Of a stretch of 64,000 nt of DNA, positions 21,531-34,287 are shown one piece after another. The translations under genes were made by a program, and so were the position numbers. Numbering within the stretch: position 1 is the stretch's first letter; each line of letters starts with the position of its first letter. This stretch comes from Tenodera sinensis. Its lineage: Eukaryota; Arthropoda; Insecta; Mantodea; Mantidae. The stretch covers positions 154,930,374 through 154,994,373 of the forward strand of contig CM060965.1 in assembly GCA_030765045.1 (NCBI GenBank). Direction: 5' to 3'. Below the pieces are notes generated by a model. That model worked only from the letters and a program-made list of their open reading frames with translations, made no database searches and was not told the origin of the DNA.

Positions 21531-22162
21531 TGTTTATTTTATTTTCGTTTGTTCGTTACTTGTTGCCCTTTAACCCTGCCCTTGAGCAACTATGATAGGA
21601 AATACATCCCTTTAATCACCCTCTCCCTCTACCTCTCCTATCTTTCTTTTCTTCTCTCGAGTTTTCGACTTCCTTGTTCACTTCTCCCCGAGTTTTCCGA
21701 AAGTTTTCCCGATTTTCACTTTCTGGTCCCTTTTACTTTCCATGGCCTGTTGCCCTACTTTTCTTCCAATCTCTCACTTTTCACTCTCTACTAGACAGTT
21801 TCCTAAACTCTCCTTTGCTCAACACAATGCATGGCTACTTCATCTCTTATTATGCCTTTGCACCCCTGTTCCTGCCCATGCAAGTTCTTCACTCTTATTT
21901 TTGTTACATTTTCCACATATGTTTCTCTGCCTCATTCCTTTTTATTAAGCTTTACAGCTGCAAATATATTTTTCCTTCTTTTATTTCCCTTCTTCTCTTT
22001 CAATATTCTAAGAAGTACTGAAATTTAACCTGAAGCACACATTTGGAGACTTCCTGAACAGAGATAAATAAATAAAAGTGAAGAAAAACGTTTATTGAAT
22101 AACATTTTACGTTTCCATGTCTGTGACTATGTGTGTGTATGTTTGTGTGCACCTATCAAGTT
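21531..22162. other. Pyrimidine-rich intron stretch
   Basis: The plus strand is strongly C/T-biased (runs such as CCCTCTCCCTCTACCTCTCC), which opens several overlapping plus-strand frames. None has a recognisable domain. I regard them as composition artefacts. Repeat A-like GT-rich sequence begins near 22117. Confidence 0.5.
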
Positions 22163-22382
22163 GGTCTGGGTGGCTCAGGTGGTTAGATGCCGGACTAATA
22201 ATCCCAAGCTCGCGGGTTCAAATCCGTCCCAGATAGCTGGATTTTAAGTGCAGTTAAAAACGACAGTTTCATATCACTAGATTTACTGGCATGTGAAAGA
22301 ACTCCTGAGGGACGAAATTCCGGCACACTGGTGGCACTGATGTGATCCTGGTAATTGACATCATCGTTAAACAACAAAATAA
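22163..22382 (+). mobile_element. SINE-alpha, complete copy
   Basis: A tRNA-derived head, GGTCTGGGTGGCTCAGGTGG, with box B GCTCGCGGGTTCAAATCC. The body contains GAGGGACGAAATTCCGGCAC and the tail GTTAAACAACAAAATAA. It sits at the GT-rich segment of a Repeat A copy, which resumes directly after it. Confidence 0.8.
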
Positions 22383-22690
22383 TTGTAATTTTTAATTTGT
22401 CTGTGAATAGCATAATTCAAAAAGGAAAAATTAATTAAATATCAAACTGGGTATTTAAGTTCACGGCGTTTTAAACATGCGAGATGAAAATGTTTAGAAA
22501 CTTCTTTTACCCCGATGTCATCATTATATCGGAAACGTTTTTATTTTCTCAAAGTTGTGTTTGAAATACATGTTTAGCATATTTGTATGGAAAATAAATA
22601 TGACCATTTTTTGGCAATAGCCTCTGAAGTCCTCTTCGTTCTGAAAGACATTTCAGTAACTGAAAAACCGTAAGAGAGAGACAACGCGAT
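22383..22690 (+). repeat. Repeat A fragment, diverged
   Basis: GTCTGTGAATAGCATAATTC starts the similarity, and the body runs to AAACCGTAAGAGAGAGACAA. It is more diverged than most copies and was split by SINE-alpha. Confidence 0.65.
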
Positions 22691-22860
22691 AAAGTGTGAG
22701 GTTCGCATTTGGGAGGTCGATCCCCTATGACCTTGAGTTATTCGCGGTTTTCCCTGCTGCGTAGATAAATGGTGGACTGCTTTCTTAAGTAGCAAGCTTT
22801 CCTTCGCCTCATTTCTCTTTCATTCCGTTTCCTTTTCATCTTTCAGTTGCACTTCTAGAA
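22691..22860 (+). mobile_element. SINE-beta fragment
   Basis: AGTGTGAGGTTCGCATTTGG GAGGTCGATCCCC resembles the SINE-beta anticodon-to-box B region. The downstream TTTCCCT...TTTCATT segment is like the copy at 47975. Confidence 0.45.
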
Positions 22861-25800
22861 TTTGTAGAACGTGGCTGTGCTAGACAGATGGCGCGGATGC
22901 TTGCTTCCAGAAACGCATATTCCTTGTGGACACTAGAGCGCTGTTTGTTTGGATGGGTTGTTCATCGTCCTCTCCATTAGTGCGAGGCGTCTTCGGGATG
23001 GCTTCTTAAGGACTTCCGCATGTCTCTGTGGCCTGTGCTTCATTCAATTTATGACTTCCTACGCAATAAATTTCACGTAGACTGTAATTGACGAGGTGTA
23101 CCTTTATAGCGTACTCTGCACCCTATAAAGACAAAATTTACTACGCAATAAATGCAGTTTCGTTGAGGTGCAAAATTTACGTTAACTCTTTTTTGGCGTT
23201 GCCTGTTACCGAGATATTATTTGTTATTATGTACTCATTACATAGGTTTCGGCGGCCGGTGTCCGTACTGGGTCTTCCGGGAAGGCCGCGTCTTGGCTGC
23301 TACTGTTGTTGCCAACGCTTCGGCCTACTATGTAGGGCTTCTTCAGGGCTACTCCTCTTCTTCACATAGTTCCTGCGGTGTTGTCAAGAAAAGGAGTAGC
23401 CCCGAAATACCTAGTTAATAGGTTATTATGCAGTTTGAATTTTCATGTATTTATACTTTAAGTTAGTAGTGAGTGCCTTTTTCTCGTGGCTATGGACAGA
23501 GAATGTAATTTCAGAACCTTTACATCGCATCACCTTTTTGGAAATCTGATTACCGTTCTATTGCTGCAGGTTTAAATCTAATAGAAAATGGCTAAACACT
23601 TAAGTAACCCTTATTTCTATTAACAAGTAGTGCATACAAGAGCGAGTTTTTGTAGGAATAGTTCATTGATGAATGAGTAGTTTGAATGCTGTGAATGTAA
23701 CACGCCATATATGTGTATCTGTATATGCATATACATACATATGTGTATATATTAATATAAATATGAATTAACTTATTGGAATCCCCATGAAGCTGCGTTA
23801 ACCACAGGTTTCAAGCCGAATATTTGTTTGAGAAACTACACGTTGAGCAGAGAGTTTGAAGCAACAATATGCTCCTTGTAGGTGAAGTCATTAGAAACAT
23901 TAATGCCTCACATCGCCTGACAATGTGTCCTATTCCATTGATTCAACCTTCTGCCGCCGGTGGAGCATTCAGATTCCTCTCACTGGATATGCGTGGATTT
24001 TGTTTAGAAAGGATGACACAAATAAATGGCGGTAACGTCGTTTAATAAATGTTTCTAATATTTCCAATGAGATCAATGTAGATTATAGGCAAAAAACACA
24101 CACTTAAATACTTAAAAAGCGTGCTTCACTACGATGTGATAAATTTGCGGGCGTTAGTGTTAATGTATTTCACGCGCTTAGACACTTCAAAGTACAACTA
24201 TATTTTCATTTTGACTCAATCAGCCAAGAGTGTGGGCTTACTCTGAACTAACCCTCTAAAATCCTCACAACCCCTACTCCGAGTTCTCTTAAATTTGCCA
24301 GGGTATCCCAATTACGCTCGCTTTCTCCATTAATTTTTTATTTGTAATTATTATTTTGATTATTATTTTTAAAGTACTATTTTAAATGGCCGATTTTCTG
24401 AATCTATAATGAAATGTTGATGTATTTTGTAACCTAGTAAAGAATTTTTTCAACATTTTCTTGGCTTTTTCATTATTTCACGTTTTAAGAACAAATTGTC
24501 GTAGATGATCAAAGAAATATCTCTTAATGTGCTGATACTGAAATAAAAAATAAAAATTGTGCAACAGAACCAGTTTAGCATTCATGTTTTCCAAAGGCAC
24601 AGTATAACAGTGCTGCATTTTAAACGCAGAATTGCATCTCAGGACTAGAATTCTTCGTTTAAGGTTTTGGTAAAGTTGCTGCAAACTAAAGAAAAACTAA
24701 GATAAAATGCAGCTCCGCAAGAATAGGTACAAAATAGTTTTCATATTTTTGTGCTCGCTGTATAACATTGATTGTAGCAACAGTTGGTTTCGACAGGATT
24801 AACTCGACGTGAAAGATATGCTTCGTGGCATAGATCATCCCGAAAATAAATTTGTTATTTACAGACCTTTATATAGGATTTTTATGCATCATACAGCTCA
24901 TGTGTTTTCTGTCACGGTTTATTGATTTCTGTTGTACTTTTATAGGTTAATATTAACCCGTTCCACATGTCCAAAATACTTATCGCCTTCATAAAAGCAA
25001 AATGCTGTTGTTTGTGGCGCTGTATATATATAGTCGTGATTAATTTTTGCCCACAAAAACAGCTTCTCTCATCAGCAACAGTTTTACGAGCATCTTTCGA
25101 TCGTTTTTTATAGCATTCGTCGAAGATGTCCCCATGTGGTGGCAGAAATTAACGACCTACTACTGTAATAAAGTTAAAAACACTATACTTTTATCCAGAG
25201 AATTCTGATCAATGGACACATAAGGCCATACTAAATGCGAGTACATACGAGTGGGTAAAAACAGGCTCGTCTTTCATGGGCAAACTGAAACTGTTTCTGT
25301 ACGCCATACATACTATACAAAGAGTCGTGGTCCTATTAATCTTCTTGGGTGCGAGTCTATTGACCACGGCGAGTTGACATGTGGGCAGCCACGTCCTATG
25401 GAACAATGCACATGGCAACAGTTACATATAATAATTTTATTTCTTATGTGCGGCAAGTCCTCACGGATGCACAACATGCTGCTATTCATTCTATACTATG
25501 TTTTGGAAGAGATGGGCAATGCACTACTAGAAGTAATATTATTTTCATATTATTGAAGATAAAAACGATGGCTACAGGTGGGCAAATCTACTCTCCTGGT
25601 CTCTCTGGACCTTTTTCTTCAGCCGAAGTAACCGCGGTATCCATATTGACGTGCTCGTCAAGTACAACCGGTCAAACTAAGTCATAACTATACTTTGTCC
25701 TAGGTCTTTTGAGGCAGTGGGAGGGGCAAGTAGACAGCAGGTTGCTCGTGCCGCAGGTCACTTACGCGTGTTGCCACACTTCGATAGCAACATGCGCTGT

Positions 25801-25894
25801 TGCAACATTTGCGTCCCTTGTGTACTTCTGCTGCATTGTTTACATGTGTATCCTTTATTTACGAAGGTTGGAACTTTAATAGTGGCAACTATTT
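22861..25894. other. Intron sequence, mostly unrecognised
   Basis: Contains a GC-rich patch at about 23244-23420 (GGTTTCGGCGGCCGGTGTCC) that looks like a short non-autonomous element. A palindromic TA/TG-rich stretch at 23702-23757 (TGTATATGCATATACATACA) is also present. The rest shows no feature. Confidence 0.45.
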
Positions 25895-26405
25895 ATTTAT
25901 AACTGATACAAAAGAGATATATGTTACCAAGCTTAACTGTCATTCAAAGTAATCACCAGTATTGTGTATAACCTGTTGCCATCGACGTGGAAGATGTAGG
26001 ATACCCTCAGCAGTGCCGGTTCTGTTGATAGTTTGAATGGAGCGGTCTATTGCCTGACGAATCTTGGAACGTTCTGAAGCAAATACCCAAGAAGTGGTTG
26101 CTTCATCTTCAGAATCAAATCAAAGTCACAAGTAGTTCCCAGCCCCATCGACTGAACAAATCAGCCACAGCTTCTGCTGTATGCGGCCAAGCAACGTCGT
26201 ATCATAATCATTTCTGCTTTCCTTCAAATCATGCAGAACCCATCGCCATGCAATTTTTCTCATGCCCAGGTATTCCTTCAGAACGTGAAGCACAGTTGTA
26301 TGCGCTAATCTGGTATCTGGGGCCAACTCATCGATCACTATCAGTAACACTGCAAACGTTTGCACATCTTCACTGACACTAGGACGACCTGGCCCTCATA
26401 CAGTA
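25895..26405 (-). pseudogene. Mariner transposase pseudogene, central part deleted
   Basis: The minus-strand N-terminal part reads RLAHTTVLHVLKEYLGMRKI then AWRWV, the second helix-turn-helix plus the LGMRK-W motif of mariner transposases. The C-terminal part, in another frame, reads AIDRSIQTINRTGTAEG then LPRRWQQVI-NTGDYFE, the mariner C-terminus. The DDE catalytic core between them is missing, so this is a deletion derivative. Confidence 0.75.
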
Positions 26406-28110
26406 GGCCCTCATATGACCCCCACTAAAAGAACGAAAGAAGGAAATAGAAGCAGAAAAACGATACATTCTTTACATTGACAAAGATATGTACTTTGGCA
26501 TTAACTCAATCTTAGTATCTTATAATTTGGTTTTCTCCTTCTTCATCCTCCGAAGGCACATTTCGTCTTTGTTGGAGCTCTATGTTTCTGAGTAGTTATC
26601 TAGTTTAATGGTTCTTATTTCTGTACCTATGGGAACGCCAGTTGTAACCACAGTATGTGCAATCGGGAGTCACATGTGCCGTTTCCTCCTTTAAAGTAAT
26701 CTTCCATATTTTGAATGTGTGTCGATTACTTATGTACTAGTTCTCCACATCCTACAGGTGAGGAATTTGCTTTATAAATAGCAGATGCACTACCTGTTTC
26801 CCCACGGCCGTGGGAGAGGTTTAAGAGCTTTGCGCAATATCCGTTGTGCGCTACTACTCAGAATGACTGCACAAACCTTGCAACTCTTCCTGGGTCGTTT
26901 TGGTTTTTATACTCGCGCCGGCCACACAATGTCCCTGTTTCCCCTTTCCATTGTCTCAATAGACTCTGAACAAAATATACGAGACTAATAACGTGATAAC
27001 GACGATTGAGATCACAATGGATAGGTCATGTCTGCACATATTTGTCATGCAGCTTTGTTTCGTCCGTGACTTCATCGAGCTAGTCTATCTGTGAATATTA
27101 GCGTTTTGTATAACTATAAATTAGTACAGTGTGAGAACGTGTGTAGCTAGAACCTTGATTCAGATGTCACTGTAATGAGATTGAGAAGCACTACTAGGAC
27201 TCAAAGTGAAACAATAATACTCACCAAAACATACATAAAAATCGGTATACAATTGAAAACTGAAACAAATTGAAGATGTCGGCTCATATGAATCCTAAAT
27301 ATGCACAGCATTATAGAAAACGCAAATCAGAGGAAAGCTTGCATCAAAAGGAAATTAAAAACAAATGTCCAGTGCCGAGGGAATGCAAGAGCTACAGCAG
27401 CATTGAAAAGGAAATGAAAGAATGAGATTCCAGTGCATTTATTCTGAATCATATGGTGTGATGCCCGTAACGATCCCTGACCCTACAACACTCGGCAACA
27501 CCAACATCGATATTACTTTCTCTAGACATTTGAATTCGATACATTGTGAGGTCTACTTGTGCAATTTCAGCTACAACAGACCCTTGCTACATGCAATAAT
27601 CTTGTGATTTACTTATTCTGTAAAGATACTACTCTGGTCCACAAATAACACAAGTACTTGTGTTATTTGTGGATCAATTTACTTCACTGTTAATAGCTTC
27701 AGGTGTGTATATTTATACTACTCTGTTGTTGTTGTTTTTTTCTTTTTCTTTTTTCTTTTTTAGTTTATTTCATTCCATTTGACTATTGATCCTCGTTTTC
27801 TTATGTGGTTTCGGCTCGTGTATTTGCATCTTAACTCTAATGTTTATTTAAAATTCAGTATTAAAATACCACGTTTAAACTCGAATGTTCCTTGCATGTT
27901 AGGTGTCAAGTTGCTATATTGAGTTCAATTGAATGAATTGGATAAATTTAGAGCAGTAAAGAGTACGTCGCTTTGTTTATCGCGCAACAAACTTGGGGAC
28001 TATTGAAGGACAATTGGACTGTTATAAACCAGGAGATATTTAGATATATTTTGTTTTATGAAGGAGCGACTTATATGTTAGATGGAGAAGTGCTCTATTT
28101 CGTCTGCACT
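26406..28110. other. Intron sequence with a perfect palindrome
   Basis: Unrecognised apart from the palindrome at 27638-27673 and a T-rich tract at about 27733-27762. Confidence 0.4.
27638..27673. repeat. 36 bp perfect palindrome
   Basis: TCCACAAATAACACAAGT is followed at once by its exact reverse complement, giving 18 bp arms with no spacer. It could extrude as a cruciform or form a hairpin in RNA. No element ends were identified around it. Confidence 0.95.
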
Positions 28111-29815
28111 ATTATACCAGGTGAGTCAACCGTCCCTTACTTTTTGGAAGGTAGGCCACCCATCAAACGCCATGTGCGCTTTAGTCCAGTCTTGTGCTTA
28201 CTAAAACGTATTGCTTGACGCCCTTAGAGAGAGCAACAGCGATTTAAGGGACAAAACGTACTCCTCGCTAAAGTTCACCTCGTTTACTGAGAGTGAATTT
28301 CACGTTTCCAGCCGATTTTACAAACTTTTTATTAGAGTATACATAACAACGTAAATCAGTGAGCGCCTCTGAAAAAATCTGATGTGATGCACTCACGTGG
28401 CTTTCCTTACTCTTGTACTAACCATTCTAATTCTTCTACCTTCTTCGTGTTAGTTGAGATAAACATGCGCAGAAATTACCTTATTGCCTATTTCCTTGTA
28501 GGTACAAGGGACATATGGGAATACAGTAGGCTTTGAGCGATAGTCAAATCTTTTAAAGTTTTCAAATTCCGTTCTCAAATGTTCCATTTGACAAAACCAT
28601 GTCCTCCAAAACTTGCACAAATAACGAGGAACATCTCCGAAAAGGTTCACCCTATAAAAAATTTATTTAGACATAAATTGCCTGTTTTAGCAGATCTACA
28701 TTTTTGTATAGTAAGATTTTGTCTATCTTTTACGGTTTATCAGTTATGTAGAAGTCATCCAGAGTAAATAGGACTTCATGGGCTATAGCCAGAAAATTCA
28801 ATATATACATTTCATTTGTTAGAAAAATATCCCAAACATATGACATTTTAATCAAAATCATTAGAGCCATTTTCAAGAAAATAAAAATTTTCGAAAAATT
28901 TTGCATGTAAGGGTAGTTATGGGTGCAGCTATTTTCTTCAAAATCTACGTGTCACATCCTTGAAATACATTAAACTTAAATACCAAATTTGGTTTTTAAC
29001 CGACTTTTCGTTTTTGAGTTATGTTGTCCACAAACTGAGAGAAAGACAGACTCACAGACAGATTCAAAACACACATTTCCAGTGAAATCTCGACATCGAA
29101 TTTTTGGGTGGAATGTAATACTTCCTCTAATTGACTATACGTAGTAGAGAAAGTAAAAATAGACATATGAGTATACTAACAACATCAACTAAAAATAAAA
29201 TGGTGGATTCTTGTACTTAAAGTCTGGATTGGTTGCAAAAGATTACAGACACGCCTTATGCGCCATACACCCGTACATTCAAAACGCACATATTAAATAA
29301 GCATTTATTTACATTTTGGAGTAAAGCACGCCTCGTAAATCTCAAATAACATGCATAATAACTTTTGCCGTTTAAGTTACAATATTCAAGCGTCCAGAAA
29401 AGAATTAAAGCTGTCTTAAAAGGCTAAATTACGCACCGAAAGTCGCGAGGTGGCAATGGCCTGGTGCCCGGCATACACGTTCTATGGTTCAATCCGGAAT
29501 TTGATTTCACAAGCATCCAAATAGCTGAATAGAATTATAACTGTGCCCTGTGCGCTACCTCAAGGACACCAGTTCATATCTCGATGTTGTGCAATTTTTT
29601 TTCTGTTCATCCCAATTATTGTTCAACCTGTGGTGAATCGTGTGCTCGTTCCAACTTACCTAGCTATAACATCAAAAATAAACATTCCGCTTAACATGTA
29701 GATGTTAAATTCTAGTATAGAACCTAGCATAACGGCCGATGTTTTCATGTTAGAATAAAAAATGCTTATGGCATAAAACTGGAAAATAAGGGGCAGCTGA
29801 CTCACCTGGTATAAT
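28111..29815. mobile_element. Candidate DNA element with 18 bp inverted ends
   Basis: ATTATACCAGGTGAGTCA at 28111-28128 recurs inverted at 29798-29815, and similarity continues inward (CCCTTACTTTT against CCCTTATTTTC). A TA next to CCAGG on each side would fit a TA target duplication. The 1.7 kb between them includes a whole Repeat A copy and no transposase motif. The pair may instead be two unrelated copies of a short repeat. Confidence 0.4.
28371..29160 (-). repeat. Repeat A, near-complete inverted copy
   Basis: Both ends are present on the minus strand: tail at 28371 (AAAAAATCTGATGTGATGCA) and head at 29160 (AGTAGAGAAAGTAAAAAT). The GT-rich part is short. About 790 bp. Confidence 0.85.
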
Positions 29816-30299
29816 CGTACACATGGAGAGCTAATGGCTAGAAAAGTGCATGTGGAGCTATGGGGAAAAATCAACTAGAAATAACTAAGAGAACATATAT
29901 TCCAAAGCACTCACAAAATCAAGAAAACCGGGCAATGTTGAGTTTTGAAATTATTCTTTCAACGATACCAGGCACGCATTGTGAATATTTATTCTTTTAT
30001 TTGTGCAATTTTCTCAGGTGGCCTTATTTTCATAGCAGTTCAACATGTTATGTTTCAACTCCTTTTGGTTATTATGATGTTGATTATTTTGAGCCGAGTA
30101 GCGTGACATATTTATTGGTCTCAAATATTTTACGTTTTGAGACTGATACATCACGTGGGTAAAATAGACCTTATGTGCTTATACGTATAATACATAAATA
30201 CATTGTAGTCCACATGCGTTAGGGTATGTCCGTCCCACTCAACTTCAGTTTATGATATTAGAAAAGCTATAGTGGAGTTATATAGTCTTTGTCTCCTTC
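29816..30299. other. Intron sequence, nothing recognised
   Basis: Short open frame at 29860-30162 without motifs. Confidence 0.35.
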
Positions 30300-30870
30300 C
30301 TCCTTACAAGTATTAGGGTATAAGGCTTGTTACGACCTCACATTTGAATTTTTGCGCAGCGTTTCTTTAGAAGACCTAAAGCTCTCTTTCCATTTGGACG
30401 ACCGTTAAACATCACTTTTGGGATGCTATTTTTATGCATTCTTAGGCTGACAATTCTTATGAAGTTAACTATAGGTTCTATTTGTAATCCTTCTGGTACA
30501 TGTTTGTGTTTATGATCCTATTTTGTATATCCTGTTGTATACCTCATGAATTTCATTTCATTAGCTGTTACTCTGTTTTCAACTTTCTCCTTCAGTGTTT
30601 CACTTCCATAATAAAGTACGGATCTTGCTTTCATGATTCTATTAATTATTCCGGTTGTCTTGTTGTACTTAGCAGATTTCTGGAAAATGCATATTTTATC
30701 AAAAAAGGATAATTGTATCCAAGATATGTGAAATAAGTTACTCTTTCTAATATTTCCGAATATAAACATATGTTTCTAGGAACAGGGCATTTTCCACAAA
30801 TCTATAAATTGTGTTTTTGATTTTTTTGATTTTCATGTCATACTTTATTCCAGCTTTGTTAAAATTAAAT
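30300..30870 (-). pseudogene. LINE reverse transcriptase C-terminal fragment
   Basis: The minus strand reads VLYYGSETLKEKVENRVTAN then EMKFMRYTTGYTK. This is the YGSE-W...EM-FLR...GY block that follows the RT catalytic core in many insect LINEs. Downstream, GLQIEPIVNFIRIVSLRMHK and a basic GRPNGKR segment continue the family pattern. Several frame breaks. Clade not determined. Confidence 0.7.
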
Positions 30871-31737
30871 ACTGGACGCTGCAATACACCTTTTGAAGAT
30901 GCCAGCAGAGCTACTACAAAAAGTAATGAACCTATAACTTATAAATGTCTATTTAGATGTGTATACCCATTAGGTAATTCTCCATTCTTTAATAACTTGA
31001 TTTACACATACACATATACGGAATTGTATATTATTATAATTATGAATGAAATATTACCTTTCTTCGCTTTCTTCTTATGTGATTCCGCATAGACGCACAG
31101 CTCGTAGCAAATTTGCAGATGTCTTCAAACAGCTCAAAGTAGCTGAGGTTGTTTCAGCTATGAGACTATTTGGTCTACGAAGGTCGTGGTGTCGGATTGA
31201 TGTATAATGAATTCTCTCCTTAAATCATTCGCAACGAGCTTAACTCCCTTTTAGTAGAGTTTCACAGACAAAGATTTATACAAAATATTACACTTATTCT
31301 ATTGAATGTCTTATTTACCATTGTTGTTTATAACAAGGGAAGAAACGCTTCCAAGATCTCTACATTATACATTCGTTATGAGGGCTTAGAAATAGAAACT
31401 GCTTCAAAGCATACAAACAGGCAAAGGACACAAAATAACAGAAACGTTAAAATAAATAAACAAAACACGCGCACATACCCAAACTAATTTGTTCATAAAT
31501 CAAATACCATATCTGTCCCTAGTATACTAACCTTCCTATTCCCACCCTTTCTGTTCTTCCTGGCATTCACCTTAAAATGCATCAATTGCTTTCCCCTTCC
31601 AATCAACACGTTCAACTAACTTGTAGTCTCCCCTTGAGTTGACTAACAATAGTGGCAGTCTCTTCAGCTGTTCTGTGTTAGTTCAATGAGTCAGAATATG
31701 AATCCAAGTTCCTACCTCTGTACGCCTTAAACAGATT

Positions 31738-32025
31738 CTTCGTTGACAAATTTGATCGCTCGCGATGATCTAGTCTAAACCAAGCAAGCCCTTCGCTGCT
31801 GATTCCATTTCCTGTTAAAATGTATGGTTCCATACTCTATTCTGTTTGTAGTCCTCTGTAAGCTTTAATATCCACACCTAGGACATCTTTTTCGTTAACA
31901 AATTTGGTCGCTCGCCATGATGCGAGACTAAACCTAGCAAGGCTCTCGTTGCTGATCCTATTTTCTGCTAAAATTCATTGTTCCATAGTCTATTCTGTTT
32001 ATAGTCCATTCTAAGCTTTAATAGA
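31738..32025. repeat. Two-copy diverged tandem duplication, period about 148 bp
   Basis: Blocks such as CTTCGTTGACAAATTTGATC and TTTCGTTAACAAATTTGGTC recur about 148 bp apart, followed in both by AGACTAAACC-like, GCTGAT, TCTATTCTGTTT and AAGCTTTAATA. Roughly one base in five differs, so the duplication is old. Confidence 0.8.
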
Positions 32026-33144
32026 CTTGTGCCAGGTTTGCTTTCGATCGATGTTACACATTTCCCCATACATTGACTCTACTATCCATCCTGTATCTTA
32101 ACAAGCTTAGCACTCTTGTTCCCTTCTATCCTAACCTTTACCGTATTGCATACTGTACAAATTTAAAGTGACAAATGGAGAAGTTAAATTCAGATGTGCA
32201 CCACCAACTGTACTCATGATACTTTTGTTCTTCTTGGACATGTTCGTCTTGATCATTATTCATCATGATACATCCATGCATATACTCATTCGGTGTACAA
32301 CACTTAAATATTACGCATCTAGCATGTATGAACATGTGAACTTTTAAAAACGAGAATACAAATTGAATTTCTTGCAATATTATTTACGACATAAGATTAA
32401 TTATTAAATAAACAAGAGTAGTTTCATTCAATATACGGGAATCAATAGTTGCGGTTTCAGTTGCGTGTGAATGTGTGCTGACGGCGAAGTATTGAGTGGT
32501 ACATGCTGATCTATTAATTGGTGGTTAGCAGTGACGTTATGAACAGGTGCAGCTTTGATTGATGGATTAATAGTCTCGTTATGAACTGGTGGTCAATTAG
32601 CAGTAAAATGCGATATAGTATGATACTCCTCAGCTTGGCGTCGGGAAGTATTAGTGGCTTATGCCATTCGACTAATTGAAAGAGAGAGATGCCAAGTGAG
32701 GCAGATCATAATCCCTTGATTTCCAGAAGGGCCTGGGAAAAGCGCTTTAAAATTTTCATAGACTAAATTACGGTTGGTTTTGTAGAAGTTGTGCAGATGG
32801 AAATCACTCAAGCAGCTATTTTTACTTCTGGGGTAAAAGTGAATCATTATCTCGAGAAAAACAAATGGTCAAATGTGACATTCATAAAAATATCTTTGTT
32901 CAATATATCCCTAGTCATTTGGCTATAAACAACTGGAGATTGATGCTACTGCATATCTCAACCAGCCTTCTGTTTCCTGACAGCTCATTCTTGAATTACA
33001 AGAACCACTAGATAGTCTTGCAGACTCACTATGATATAGCACCTAGAAACATGGACACAGCTGTCCAGTGTCCAACAGTCTCTCCCAGAAGCTTCAGTAA
33101 TTGTGGACAAGCATAGAGAACTTTTACATAAAAGTACCTCCGAA

Positions 33145-33181
33145 GCGAATTTATTTGGATAAGCGAATTTATTTGGATAAA
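33145..33181. repeat. Short perfect tandem repeat
   Basis: GCGAATTTATTTGGATAA occurs twice in direct succession. Confidence 0.9.
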
Positions 33182-33416
33182 AGAACATCCCACTGTTTGT
33201 TCACCAGCCTTAGGTGAATAAAGGGGAGGGGAGAGATATTCCACGTAGTGTACTCCGAATTTTGTAAACTTCTGCACAAACGTTATTCTGCTGGTTACGT
33301 TGCCAACTTAGCTGCTATGTTATTAGCGCTATGTTTATTCGCTGCTAATTTCTCCTAATTTCAGTTGTAGCATCGTACGAGTCACTAGTTTTCTGTCGGA
33401 AGTAGATAAACCTTCG

Positions 33417-33770
33417 CCTAGAAGTGCTGTGAAATCTGATATGATATTGTGGTTGCAGAACAAGGGTTCAGACAGTTCTATGTGTAAAACACATATTTAT
33501 AGAATGATTAAAACAAACAAACCTAAAGAGGTTCTTGAAGTGGTTTCATTGAGCCACACTGTCATTTGCTTACCCCCATACAGTGTGATCTTCATCCCAT
33601 ACACCTAGCTTGGGCCAAGGTAAAATGAATACTTAAATGCAACAGCTGACTTATCCTTACAGGAATTGCACGATATAACGCTCGAAGATGTATCGCTTGA
33701 GACTGAAAGAAACTGGCAGGGTTTTTGAAAAATATAGAAGAGGTAAAAAATGATCAGCGGGAGAACGACA
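33417..33770 (+). pseudogene. DDE_3-like transposase pseudogene
   Basis: The plus-strand frame reads KSDMILWLQNKGSDSSMCKT, then HTVICLPPYSVIFIPYT, a stop, and LGPR. Later LSLQELHDITLEDVSLETER leads to NW. In the parent family this is W-L-x-x-KG...GH-V-LPPYHC-LNPIE-W...W. The catalytic Glu region (LNPIE) is lost. Upstream catalytic residues were not found. Assignment is by motif order only. Confidence 0.5.
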
Positions 33771-34287
33771 GAGTAGTTGAAAACAAGTTTACATTTCACA
33801 AGTTAAATATACTCCATTAACTAAAAATGACATTTTTTCCGCTATTTTGAGCGACTTCTTTACTTTAATCTAGCGTGAATACACATTTCAAACTTGGTAC
33901 TTGTATCGTAAGCGCGACTAGACGCACGACTACTGCTTCAGATATCGCTGTGTACCTGGAATTGTTCACTAACGTACTGGCAGGCTGCGTTTCTGCTAGG
34001 TACCATGAGCCGGTGAACAAACTGTATATAACTAAATTGGCTAACTTTGCACTAATTTCAACCACAACCTGCTTTCGACACTCTATTAAGGAACAGGTTG
34101 TTGCCGGAGATACTACTAGGAGATGTAGGAAAAATAGTAATAAATAAACATCAATATGTACTCATAAGTATAAAGTGCTGTAAATTACTTGTCAAACATT
34201 AAGTCTGAAAGGTATGCTACATAGGACATCTACCTCATTAAGAATATTAAAAACTTGGCAAAAAGAGGATGTGTTTATTGAACTCAC
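33771..34287. other. SerT intron just downstream of the TM3 exon
   Basis: No repeat recognised. The canonical SerT donor GTGAGT is at its right edge on the minus strand. Confidence 0.5.

Larger units (their letters stand above)
30871..33416. other. Intron sequence with tandem duplications
   Basis: Holds a diverged two-copy duplication (31738-32025) and a short tandem repeat (33145-33181 in the minus-strand frame region). Nothing else recognised. Confidence 0.4.
1723..34287 (-). other. SerT intron between TM3 and TM4 exons (32,565 bp)
   Basis: The intron runs from the GTGAGT donor at 34287 to the CAG acceptor at 1723 on the minus strand. It holds the Jockey LINE, a dozen SINE, LINE and DNA-transposon remnants and several Repeat A copies. 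The Jockey element is on the plus strand, opposite in direction to SerT, so its own polyadenylation signal would not truncate SerT transcripts. Confidence 0.88.

Noticed and set aside
27973..28218. 81-codon frame ending near CAG|GTGAGT, considered as an exon
   Set aside because: The frame has no recognisable domain, and the donor-like sequence is part of an 18 bp repeat found inverted at 29798.
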